A stretch of DNA of 18,384 bases from Gammaproteobacteria bacterium. Lineage in GTDB: Bacteria; Pseudomonadota; Gammaproteobacteria; Pseudomonadales; Azotimanducaceae_A. Positions 6,921 to 14,273 of the stretch are shown here, piece after piece. The notes under the pieces were generated by a model. That model was given only the letters and a program-made list of their open reading frames with translations. It was not told the DNA's origin and ran no database searches. The translations under genes were made by a program, and so were the position numbers. Positions within the stretch are counted from its first letter, which is position 1; every line of letters begins with the position of its first letter. Location of the stretch: assembly GCA_012960755.1 (NCBI GenBank), contig DUAT01000116.1, positions 1 to 18,384 on the forward strand, in the 5' to 3' direction.

Positions 6921-7815
6921 TTGGATCAGAACTCGAGAACGTGGCAGCATCCTGGCGATCAACCTCATGGTCTGGCTGTGCCGCCGCTGCAACCACCGAC
7001 TGGTGAGCCTACTAATATATCCAATCGCTGCCTATTTTTTTGTCACAAGTCGCACCGCGCGCAAAGCCAGCAAACGTTTCTTTGCCTTGGCCACAGCCGA
7101 AACCGGCTGGTCGAACTTTTATCGTCAACTGCTATGCTTCTCAAGAAGCCTTGTTGATCGAATAACCATGCTTAATGGTGACGCGGATGTTTTCAAGGTC
7201 AATCATAGTGGTCGAGATGCGCTGATGAATTCGCTCCAGGACGGTCGTGGGCTTATCATGCTGGGATCCCACCTTGGCAACTTCGAGGCATGCCAATTGC
7301 TGGCGGACGACAGAATGGGAATCACTATCCATGTCGTCGCCTATTTTGCTGGTTCAGCTAAAGTTCGTCAGGCGTTGGACGCCATCAACCCAGCATTGCG
7401 TAGCAGGCTTATTAATCCTGCGGAACCTGATGCTGTCTTACGCATGCGTGATGTTATAAACAAAGGCGGTGTCCTGGCAGTGCTTGGCGATCGTACCGGT
7501 ATTGGTAACAGGAAAGTCACAGTAGAATTTATGGGTAAGCCAGCCGATTTCCCTTCCGGACCATATCACTTGGCAGCCATCCTTGGTTGTCCAGTTTTTT
7601 GCTTCTTCGGACTCCGTACAGGGCCTTTTGCCTATGATACCTTTGCTATAAGGTTATTTGATTCTCTTCCGATCAACCGAGGGGAGCGTGAAGGAGAAAT
7701 CCTACTATACGCACAGCAATATGCTGACATACTAGCAGAGAAAGCCCGTGAATATCCAAGTAACTGGTTCAACTTTTATGAATTTTGGAGCGGGCCGACT
7801 GACTCGAAATCATGA
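6913..7815 (+). CDS. LpxL/HtrB-like lysophospholipid acyltransferase
   Basis: A 300-residue member of the LpxL-like (LABLAT) acyltransferases. A hydrophobic N-terminal segment (about 12-47) anchors it to the inner membrane. The catalytic HX4E motif is present as SHLGNFE (His120, Glu125), and later GDRTGIGNRKV and GYHLAA-like segments (FPSGPYHLAAILGCPV) match the family. It probably acylates the glycosylated lipid anchor or transfers the polyene acyl chain from the ACP to it. It begins with an 8-bp overlap with the glycosyltransferase and ends in an ATGA overlap with the thioesterase, so these three should be made together. Confidence 0.88.
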   Translation: MTSWIRTRERGSILAINLMVWLCRRCNHRLVSLLIYPIAAYFFVTSRTARKASKRFFALATAETGWSNFYRQLLCFSRSLVDRITMLNGDADVFKVNHSGRDALMNSLQDGRGLIMLGSHLGNFEACQLLADDRMGITIHVVAYFAGSAKVRQALDAINPALRSRLINPAEPDAVLRMRDVINKGGVLAVLGDRTGIGNRKVTVEFMGKPADFPSGPYHLAAILGCPVFCFFGLRTGPFAYDTFAIRLFDSLPINRGEREGEILLYAQQYADILAEKAREYPSNWFNFYEFWSGPTDSKS

Positions 7816-8225
7816 CAGTTTCAATTCCTTTTGAAATTCCATTTCACGATGTCGACAGCCTAGGAGTCGTCTGGCACGGCCGCTACTACAAGTATTTTGA
7901 GCTTGTCCGTACCGCGCTATATCGCTCGATGAAGCTTGATGTTGGCGACATCGAGCAGATCGGTTACGTCTTCCCGGTCATCGAATCATTCTGTCGTTAC
8001 CGTCGCGCACTAAAATACGGACAACAGATAATTCTTGACGCAGACCTGCGCGAATATGAGTACTACATACTGATCGAGTATCGAATCATTGATGGCGACT
8101 CCGGAACGCAGGTCGCTAATGGTTACACTAAGCAGGCAGTGTGTGATCGATCAGGGCAACTCCAGCTTGGAGTTCCTGATGCAGTCAAGGGCATTCTGCA
8201 GGCTCATGTTATTCCGAAGACCTGA
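7812..8225 (+). CDS. 4HBT-family acyl thioesterase (ApeK-like)
   Basis: A 137-residue hotdog thioesterase of the YbgC/4-hydroxybenzoyl-CoA thioesterase type. The N-terminal active-site block FHDVDSLGVVWHGRYYKYFE fits the family pattern with the catalytic Asp (Asp15) followed by G-V-V-x-H and the Y-x-x-x-x-E helix. It could release mis-primed or finished chains from the ACP, an editing or off-loading role. The ATG overlaps the preceding stop (ATGA), and there is no independent ribosome site, which points to reinitiation. In APE clusters a thioesterase lies at this point between the acyltransferase and the LolA-like gene. Confidence 0.87.
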   Translation: MTVSIPFEIPFHDVDSLGVVWHGRYYKYFELVRTALYRSMKLDVGDIEQIGYVFPVIESFCRYRRALKYGQQIILDADLREYEYYILIEYRIIDGDSGTQVANGYTKQAVCDRSGQLQLGVPDAVKGILQAHVIPKT

Positions 8226-8838
8226 GAAACGTGCTAGCCTGCTGGGGGTGATTATGGCGCTTGCTTTGGTGTCGGCTACAGCAGAAGACGGGTTTGATGA
8301 TGTGCTCACTCGAATCCACATAACACAGACGCTGCACCTCAAGTATAAAGAAACTCGTCATCTGGAGTTGATAACAGCGCCTTGGCAAGCAACCGGGGAC
8401 TTGTATATCTCACGACAACAGATGGTAATTGCACAAAAGACACCCAATTCAGCAACAACCATCATCACTGCGACTAGGTTGCAACACTACAACGAAGCTC
8501 GGAGGATTGATCGCAGTATAAATCTTGAACAGCCATTTGCCGTACCGGGCATGGAGCCCCTCATGCAACTTCTATTCCAATCACTCAACAGTGATGCCCT
8601 ACGGCAGACCCATTCCATCACGATGAAAAATAAAGCGAGGCGCTGGTCATTGGAACTTAAGCCTCGTCACCAAACGCAAATAGAGATTGACCGGATACAA
8701 CTTTCGGGATTATATAACGAATGGCCAGATCGACTAGTATTTTTCTATGAAGACGGCGACCGGACTGACTGGGAGATGTTGTTGATCTCCCGGGGAACAA
8801 CCGCTGATGATGAACTACATCGACAGCTGAATAGATAA
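8206..8838 (+). CDS. LolA-like periplasmic carrier protein
   Basis: A secreted 210-residue protein resembling the outer-membrane lipoprotein carrier LolA, as found in APE clusters. From ATG 8206 it starts MLFRRPEKRASLLGVIMALALVSATA|ED, a clear signal peptide with an Ala-x-Ala site. A start at 8089 would read through thioesterase sequence and spoil the signal peptide, so I reject it; CAGG precedes 8206. The mature part is rich in beta strands and includes ITAPWQATGDLYIS and the paired SLELKPRH / IQLSG strands expected of the half-barrel. It likely shields a hydrophobic, lipid-linked polyene in transit across the periplasm. The 20-bp overlap with the thioesterase and 14-bp gap to the exporter place it firmly in the operon. 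Confidence 0.82.
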   Translation: MLFRRPEKRASLLGVIMALALVSATAEDGFDDVLTRIHITQTLHLKYKETRHLELITAPWQATGDLYISRQQMVIAQKTPNSATTIITATRLQHYNEARRIDRSINLEQPFAVPGMEPLMQLLFQSLNSDALRQTHSITMKNKARRWSLELKPRHQTQIEIDRIQLSGLYNEWPDRLVFFYEDGDRTDWEMLLISRGTTADDELHRQLNR

Positions 8839-8852
8839 TTGTATCGACAATC

Positions 8853-11141
8853 ATGAGGGCTAGAGCGTTCCTGCTGTTTGCAGCGATTGCTGCAGTCACA
8901 GCAATATACTCAACTACAGTACGCACGGATATCAAGGACTTCTTCTTCACCGAAACCCTTGATCGCGATGTCCGAATTGGACAGATCCAAACGGAAGAGA
9001 TAGCTCGGCGTTATCTGATCAGTGTTAGTCACGCTAACGTTGCCAAAGTCACCGCTCTGGACTTTGTTACCACTTTAAGGCTTTCGTTATCAGAATCGCC
9101 ATACGTTACACGTACCTGGACAACGCCATTCAGTTACCAAGAGGTTCAACAACTACTCCGGACTTATTCCTCCCATCAACTACAACTACTGTTCCTGCAA
9201 CCCGAGGATCAAGTCCAACAGTTACTTGACTATTCCAGCCTGACAAAACAGGCCTCTCGAATTCGAGAGGCTCTCCTAGGGACTGACTCTGCCTTGGTCA
9301 AATCCTTGCTGGCAGATGACCCTATGCTACTGACGCTGTCCTGGTTAGATCATATCAACCAGATCTACCAGCAGCCAGAGTCGAATCTGGCAAATAGTAC
9401 TTTCGTGCTAGAAACTCAGCATCCCAGTCTTGACACAGCAATACATAAAGCCTTTCAACAATCTCTTAGGCATACTTTTTCAAAACTGAATACACAATTT
9501 GAAAATAGATTCGCGCTGGAATTTACTGGAGTCCCTGTATTTGCGGTCTCTATCCGAGACCAGGTCAGCCGCGACATTACACGTGTCAGCAGCCTCTCCA
9601 TTGCCATTCTTGCTCTACTGTTCTGGCTGCTCTTCCGTTCATTCCGCGCCTTACTATGTATAAGTCTGATGCTTCTTGTCACATCCTGTGTTGCCACGAT
9701 GATAACGCAATGGATTTTTGGCTATGTCCATGGTCTTACATTGGCCTTGGGGGCGACATTGATCGGTATTTGTATCGACTATTTTATCCATGGCCTTGTA
9801 CAGGTTGGAGGCTCAGAGTGTAGGGATCGAATTCGCTCCATCAGGCGAATCTGGCCAGCCCTACTAATTGGTGGCACAAGCACGCTTGTTGGGTACACTG
9901 CGCTCAGCCTTAGTCACTTCCCGGGGTTACAACAAGTGGCTATGTTTACCGGAAGCGGAGTAGTGGTCGCTTTGCTTATAACCAGATATATCCTTCCGGA
10001 TCTGGTATCTTTGTTCGATCTACAGATCGAGCCACGCATACGGCTACATTGGCTAATGAACGCGACCCTTAGCGGGGGTCTACGCTACGCTCTCATAGGA
10101 ATCAGCATTCTCGGCCTACTCGCTAGCAGTCAGCGCATTGATTTCAGCGATAATCTGGAAAGTTTAGCGCCATCCCTAAAACACCTTGTCAACACCGATC
10201 GCAAAATTCGCTCCCGCCTATCAAGTATTGAACCTGGGCGCTTCATCATCGTTACTGGTGATAACATCGATGCTGTGCTTAAAACTGCCGAGGCGGTGCA
10301 GCATCAACTGGTAATCCTAAAACAACAAGGATCGCTGGAGATTTTTCACCCATTGTTTCCCTGGATCGCATCTACAGAACTACAACAACGTAATGCACGG
10401 GCTTGGAATGATGCACTAGACGCTACTGTACAAAAGCGTTGGAGCGCCGCGCTGGAAGAAAACGGATTAAACAGCCAAGCGTTCCCATTGTTGAGACTGG
10501 CAGCAATGGCTACCCTTGAACCCGAGGAGGTGCTTAGTTCACCAGCCGAGATACCGCTATCCGCACAATTACTGGAGGATATTGACGGTGTCACCGGCAT
10601 CATTTGGCTAGGGAAGCATGATGTAAAGGCGCTACAAGTAGGCCTGGAAGGTATTTCGGATGTCCGGTATTTCAGCCAAAAGGACACTATTCGACAACTC
10701 ACGGGAGAGTACCGTAGAAGGGCGCAACAAATGTTGATGTGGGGCCTGGTAACTATTCTGGCTCTGCTAAGTTTTCGCTACCGCTCTCTTTTGACAGCTA
10801 TCCAAATACTTACTCCCGCTGGAGTCTCAATCATGTTGTTGCTAACCTTTTGGGGTTTATCAGGTTTACCCATAGGAATACTACACTTAGTGGGATTATT
10901 ACTCGGCGCAGCAATTTGTGTAGATTATGGTGTATTTTTCGTAGAAAACTGTTGTGATAGTCGCGAACGCACCTTTCAGGCAATTACTGTTTCCGCTATT
11001 ACTACGGTATCTGCATTTGCTTGCCTTGGAGTTGCTGAGAATCCGGCCTTGAACGCACTCGCCTGGACTGTCGCTCCGAGCGTACTGCTCGGGTACTTAC
11101 TGTGTCCGATCATGCTCGGGCAGTTAAATGATATTGACTGA
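8853..11141 (+). CDS. MMPL/RND-family exporter
   Basis: A 762-residue RND-superfamily (MMPL-type) transporter. The layout is a duplicated half: TM1 near residues 4-20, a large periplasmic loop (about 25-240), a bundle of membrane segments (about 246-385), TM7 near 412-427, a second periplasmic loop, then a second bundle near the C-terminus. Each bundle has the acidic transmembrane motif, GICIDYFIHG (Asp309) and AAICVDYGVFF, which serves proton coupling in this class. It is the expected exporter that extracts the lipid-linked aryl polyene from the inner membrane and passes it to the LolA-like protein. In E. coli-type clusters a DUF3261 lipoprotein gene follows; here only 25 bp separate it from the ketosynthase. 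Confidence 0.9.
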   Translation: MRARAFLLFAAIAAVTAIYSTTVRTDIKDFFFTETLDRDVRIGQIQTEEIARRYLISVSHANVAKVTALDFVTTLRLSLSESPYVTRTWTTPFSYQEVQQLLRTYSSHQLQLLFLQPEDQVQQLLDYSSLTKQASRIREALLGTDSALVKSLLADDPMLLTLSWLDHINQIYQQPESNLANSTFVLETQHPSLDTAIHKAFQQSLRHTFSKLNTQFENRFALEFTGVPVFAVSIRDQVSRDITRVSSLSIAILALLFWLLFRSFRALLCISLMLLVTSCVATMITQWIFGYVHGLTLALGATLIGICIDYFIHGLVQVGGSECRDRIRSIRRIWPALLIGGTSTLVGYTALSLSHFPGLQQVAMFTGSGVVVALLITRYILPDLVSLFDLQIEPRIRLHWLMNATLSGGLRYALIGISILGLLASSQRIDFSDNLESLAPSLKHLVNTDRKIRSRLSSIEPGRFIIVTGDNIDAVLKTAEAVQHQLVILKQQGSLEIFHPLFPWIASTELQQRNARAWNDALDATVQKRWSAALEENGLNSQAFPLLRLAAMATLEPEEVLSSPAEIPLSAQLLEDIDGVTGIIWLGKHDVKALQVGLEGISDVRYFSQKDTIRQLTGEYRRRAQQMLMWGLVTILALLSFRYRSLLTAIQILTPAGVSIMLLLTFWGLSGLPIGILHLVGLLLGAAICVDYGVFFVENCCDSRERTFQAITVSAITTVSAFACLGVAENPALNALAWTVAPSVLLGYLLCPIMLGQLNDID

Positions 11142-11166
11142 CTGCTTACCCGCAGCTTAACCATAT

Positions 11167-12375
11167 ATGAGGATACTTCACCCGCTGCCTATCACAGCCT
11201 GCTCGGTTAGCAGTGCTTGCGGTATTGGCACCCGTAAATTGTACGAAGCCTTACTTTCTGGAGAGCACCGGCTACAGCGACCTCATCTGATTGAGGTCGA
11301 TTTCCCAACTTGGTCTGGTGAAATAGACAACGCATGGCTGCCACAATTAGACACATCGCTGGAAATGTTTTCCACACGTAATGCCCGTATAGCGCTCGCT
11401 ACAATAAACCAGCCTGACGATGGCCTTCGTAAGGCAATAGAGCAGGCCGTGAGTAACTATGGCGCGCAACGAGTAGGTATCGTGCTGGGCACAAGCACCT
11501 CAGGAATTTATGAAACCGAGAACGCCTATTCATGGCTAGAGAAAGGTTCTTCCGTTCCCACCTTTTACAGTTTTGTCGACCAGCATGTTTGGCAAGCGAC
11601 AGCTCGTTTTCTTATGTCTGAGTTAGGGCTTGAAGGACCTTGCTATGTCATCTCGACAGCCTGTTCCTCTAGTAGCAAGGCACTGGCCAGTGCCCAACGC
11701 CTTATTGCATCTGGCATCTGCGATGCCGTGCTTACTGGCGGTGTGGACTCACTCTGCCGCCTAACTTTGAACGGCTTCCATTGTCTAGGAATTATGTCAG
11801 GACACCCCTGTACTCCACTGGACAAGAATCGATCTGGCATCAGCCTAGGGGAAGGGGCCGGCATGCTGCTACTGGAGAAATCAACCGCCGCGAGCTCAGG
11901 CTGCGTACACCTCCTGGGTTGTGGGGAGTCTTCCGATGCTTACCATATGACGGCGCCTCACCCTGATGGTAAAGGCGCTATCTTAGCCATGCAATCAGCA
12001 CTTACTCAGGCTGGCCGATCAGCGCTTGAGATTGACTATGTCAATCTGCATGCTACTGGCACTATCCTTAACGACCGTGCCGAAATGTTGGCAATTGAAA
12101 GTGTATTTGGGAGCGCGATTAGTTGCAGTGGCACCAAAGGACTAATCGGGCACACTTTGGGCGCGGCTGGCGGAATTGAAACCATCATTACCTGGCTAAG
12201 CTTGAAGTATGGGTTCAGGCCGGGCACCTGCAACCTACAACAGTTGGATGATGAATTTCACTGTATCGTTAATCACAATAGCGAAACGAACGTACCAGTA
12301 ATGACGACAATGAATAATAACTTTGGTTTCGGAGGCAACAACACCTCGGTGGTGCTAGGCTACCTCCATGACTGA
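11167..12375 (+). CDS. apeO: FabF-like ketosynthase (ApeO-like)
   Basis: A 402-residue beta-ketoacyl-ACP synthase with a complete catalytic set: Cys166 in STACSSSSKAL, His295 in LHATGT, Lys324 in SGTKG and His329 in GHTLGAAGG. It ends with NNNFGFGGNNTS, the usual C-terminal glycine-rich loop. It should perform every decarboxylative Claisen condensation that lengthens the aryl polyene with malonyl-ACP. It overlaps the chain-length factor by 8 bp, as expected for a KS-alpha/KS-beta pair made in equal amounts. This is the only catalytically complete ketosynthase in the window; well-known APE clusters have a further KS (ApeR). Confidence 0.92.
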   Translation: MRILHPLPITACSVSSACGIGTRKLYEALLSGEHRLQRPHLIEVDFPTWSGEIDNAWLPQLDTSLEMFSTRNARIALATINQPDDGLRKAIEQAVSNYGAQRVGIVLGTSTSGIYETENAYSWLEKGSSVPTFYSFVDQHVWQATARFLMSELGLEGPCYVISTACSSSSKALASAQRLIASGICDAVLTGGVDSLCRLTLNGFHCLGIMSGHPCTPLDKNRSGISLGEGAGMLLLEKSTAASSGCVHLLGCGESSDAYHMTAPHPDGKGAILAMQSALTQAGRSALEIDYVNLHATGTILNDRAEMLAIESVFGSAISCSGTKGLIGHTLGAAGGIETIITWLSLKYGFRPGTCNLQQLDDEFHCIVNHNSETNVPVMTTMNNNFGFGGNNTSVVLGYLHD

Positions 12376-13126
12376 CATCAGTGCGACAATGGCCATACTT
12401 GGCGTTGGACTATGCATCCCAGACGAGACTGTTGCTGAACAATTGGGGATCACGGGAGCTGCGCTTGATGTGTCTACACCACTAAAACCTATGGACCGTC
12501 GGCGCGCTAGTGTTGCTACACGCGTTGCAACCACGGCAGCCAGCCGGGCCTGCCAAGCCGCCTCGGTCGCGCCCACATTGCCAACTATATTTTCCTCTTC
12601 AGTGGGTGAAATACAAACTACTGATAAGCTGTGTCAAGCTATAGCTCGAAAAGACTACCCGCTATCGCCAACACAATTTCATAATTCAGTTCACAATACT
12701 GCCGCTGGGTATTGGAGTATGGCCACGGGTAATACAGCCGCTATGCAGGCGATGGGCGCAATGGACGACGGCTTTGCACTGGCTTTATTAGAAGCCTGGT
12801 GTCAACTGCAAACGATATCGACGCGTGTATTACTGGTAGTTTACGACGAGACCATCCCAACGAAGTTATTGCCGAATAATAACTGGACTACTTGCGCCTT
12901 TGCCCTAGTGCTTGATCGAAATGGCAATGATCGACCACTACTTTATCAGCCAGTTCAAGCATCGCTACCAGTATCAACAATTTCGACACCCGCGTTTGCT
13001 ATCCAGAATCCAGCACTTGCGTGCATTTCAGTGTTCCAAGCGTTGCAAAAAAATGAAAGCGGCCGTCACCATCTTAGTTTGTCTGGTGGCAAAAAACGAT
13101 GGGCAATTGATTTGGAAATACCATGA
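12368..13126 (+). CDS. apeC: Chain-length factor, KS-beta (ApeC-like)
   Basis: A 252-residue ketosynthase-like protein that lacks a catalytic core. It covers mainly the N-terminal ketosynthase half; where an active enzyme has T-A-C-S-S it reads HNSVHNTAAGYWSMATGN, with no cysteine, and no HATGT or GHT motif follows. This matches the short chain-length factor (KS-beta) of APE systems, which pairs with the ketosynthase and shapes the channel that sets chain length. It overlaps the ketosynthase by 8 bp and the next dehydratase by an ATGA. In the E. coli cluster, as I recall, the CLF gene is remote from its partner, so adjacency here is notable. Confidence 0.85.
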   Translation: MTDISATMAILGVGLCIPDETVAEQLGITGAALDVSTPLKPMDRRRASVATRVATTAASRACQAASVAPTLPTIFSSSVGEIQTTDKLCQAIARKDYPLSPTQFHNSVHNTAAGYWSMATGNTAAMQAMGAMDDGFALALLEAWCQLQTISTRVLLVVYDETIPTKLLPNNNWTTCAFALVLDRNGNDRPLLYQPVQASLPVSTISTPAFAIQNPALACISVFQALQKNESGRHHLSLSGGKKRWAIDLEIP

Positions 13127-13554
13127 AACTCTGCCCGGAGTCAGATCTCGACATACTTCTACCTCACCGACCACCAATGCTAATGCTAACTTCAATTCTC
13201 TCTCTGAGCGTTGACTCCATCCACTGCAAGAGCGTTCTTAGTGTTGAGAATCCGTTACTGAGGGATGATCTATTTCCTGTGATTGGTGGAGTAGAGTTGC
13301 TTGCACAAACTGGAGGGGCTTTCCTAGCTATACACAACGAAAGCATGAACGTAAACATCGGTGTAGTTGTGAAGATAAAAACGTTCCAGGTTCATCCGTC
13401 ACGAATCCCTGTTGGTTCAGAAATAACCACTCGCGCTCATTATCAAGCTGGCAATGGAGAGGCTGCAATGTTTGTCGGTGAAGCCGTATTTAATGAGCGG
13501 ACATTTTTTTCAGGCTCGCTCATGATCGCGCTACTCCCGGAGGGGTTCTTGTGA
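13123..13554 (+). CDS. apeP: ApeP-type hotdog dehydratase subunit
   Basis: A 143-residue hotdog protein of the ApeP dehydratase family. The start LPHRPPMLML (13-22) resembles the FabA/FabZ N-terminal block, and PVIGGVELLAQTGG carries the helix with Glu58 at the position of the FabZ catalytic acid. Unlike ApeI (5819-6181) it has no GHFP histidine before that helix. The two proteins probably make a mixed dehydratase. It overlaps the chain-length factor by ATGA and the ketoreductase by GTGA, and a GGAGGGG sequence near its 3' end serves the next gene. Confidence 0.85.
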   Translation: MKLCPESDLDILLPHRPPMLMLTSILSLSVDSIHCKSVLSVENPLLRDDLFPVIGGVELLAQTGGAFLAIHNESMNVNIGVVVKIKTFQVHPSRIPVGSEITTRAHYQAGNGEAAMFVGEAVFNERTFFSGSLMIALLPEGFL

Positions 13555-14273
13555 CGCGCAAAGCCCTTGTTACCGGCGGTAGCGGGGTAATTGGTAGCGC
13601 TATTGCGGAACGGCTCGCCCAGGATGGCATGTATGTATGGATTCATTACCATAATAACCCTGCTAGTGCACAACAGGTAGCCGACAGAATTCGACACCAC
13701 GGCGGAACCGCTACTATTATCGGCTTCGATGTAACCAATACAGATGAATGCCGGGAATCTCTCAACGAGCTGCTAGCCAAAGAAAGCACTATTGATGTCG
13801 TCGTCAATTGTGCGGGTACCACGGCAGATGCTCCTTTCCCCGGAATGAAGTCCAGCCAATGGCGAGAAGTGATCGACACTAGTCTGCACGGATTCTTTAA
13901 CGTCACTCACCCTCTTATCATGGCCATGATACGCCAACGCTGGGGTCGCATTGTTAGTATTTCATCGATTGCGGCCTTGCACGGAAACCGAGGGCAAACG
14001 AATTATGCGGCTGCAAAGGCTGGCCTGATCGGCGCTACCCGGTCTTTAGCTCGGGAAGTCGCTAGTCGCGGTATTTGTGCCAATGTGGTTGCTCCCGGTT
14101 TTGTCGAATCGGTTATGGCCGAAGGCATCCCTACCGACACAATCAGTAAGATGGTGCCAATGAAACGGGCTGGTAAACCTTCGGAGGTTGCTGCGGTTGC
14201 CGCCTTTCTCTGTTCGACGGACGCGGCTTATGTTACTGGCGAAGTCATAAATGTCTCAGGGGGAATTATTTGA
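13551..14273 (+). CDS. apeQ: FabG-like 3-ketoacyl-ACP reductase (ApeQ-like)
   Basis: A 240-residue short-chain dehydrogenase that should reduce the 3-ketoacyl-ACP with NADPH in each cycle. Motifs: the nucleotide loop TGGSGVIG (8-15), NCAG (86-89), catalytic Ser139 in SISSIAAL, Tyr152 and Lys156 in NYAAAKAG, and the PGFV turn. The fourth residue of the usual tetrad, the Asn of FabG near position 110, is replaced: the segment reads VIDTSLHGFF. It starts at GTG overlapping the previous stop, with a strong GGAGGGG site just upstream. It ends in a TTGA overlap with the halogenase-like gene. Confidence 0.92.
   Translation: MTRKALVTGGSGVIGSAIAERLAQDGMYVWIHYHNNPASAQQVADRIRHHGGTATIIGFDVTNTDECRESLNELLAKESTIDVVVNCAGTTADAPFPGMKSSQWREVIDTSLHGFFNVTHPLIMAMIRQRWGRIVSISSIAALHGNRGQTNYAAAKAGLIGATRSLAREVASRGICANVVAPGFVESVMAEGIPTDTISKMVPMKRAGKPSEVAAVAAFLCSTDAAYVTGEVINVSGGII

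Noticed and set aside
8089..8205. N-terminal extension of the LolA-like protein
   Set aside because: It overlaps thioesterase coding sequence by more than 100 bp and would bury the obvious signal peptide that starts at 8206.
11142..11166. Possible hidden DUF3261 lipoprotein gene between exporter and ketosynthase
   Set aside because: Only 25 bp are available, so it is absent at its usual place.
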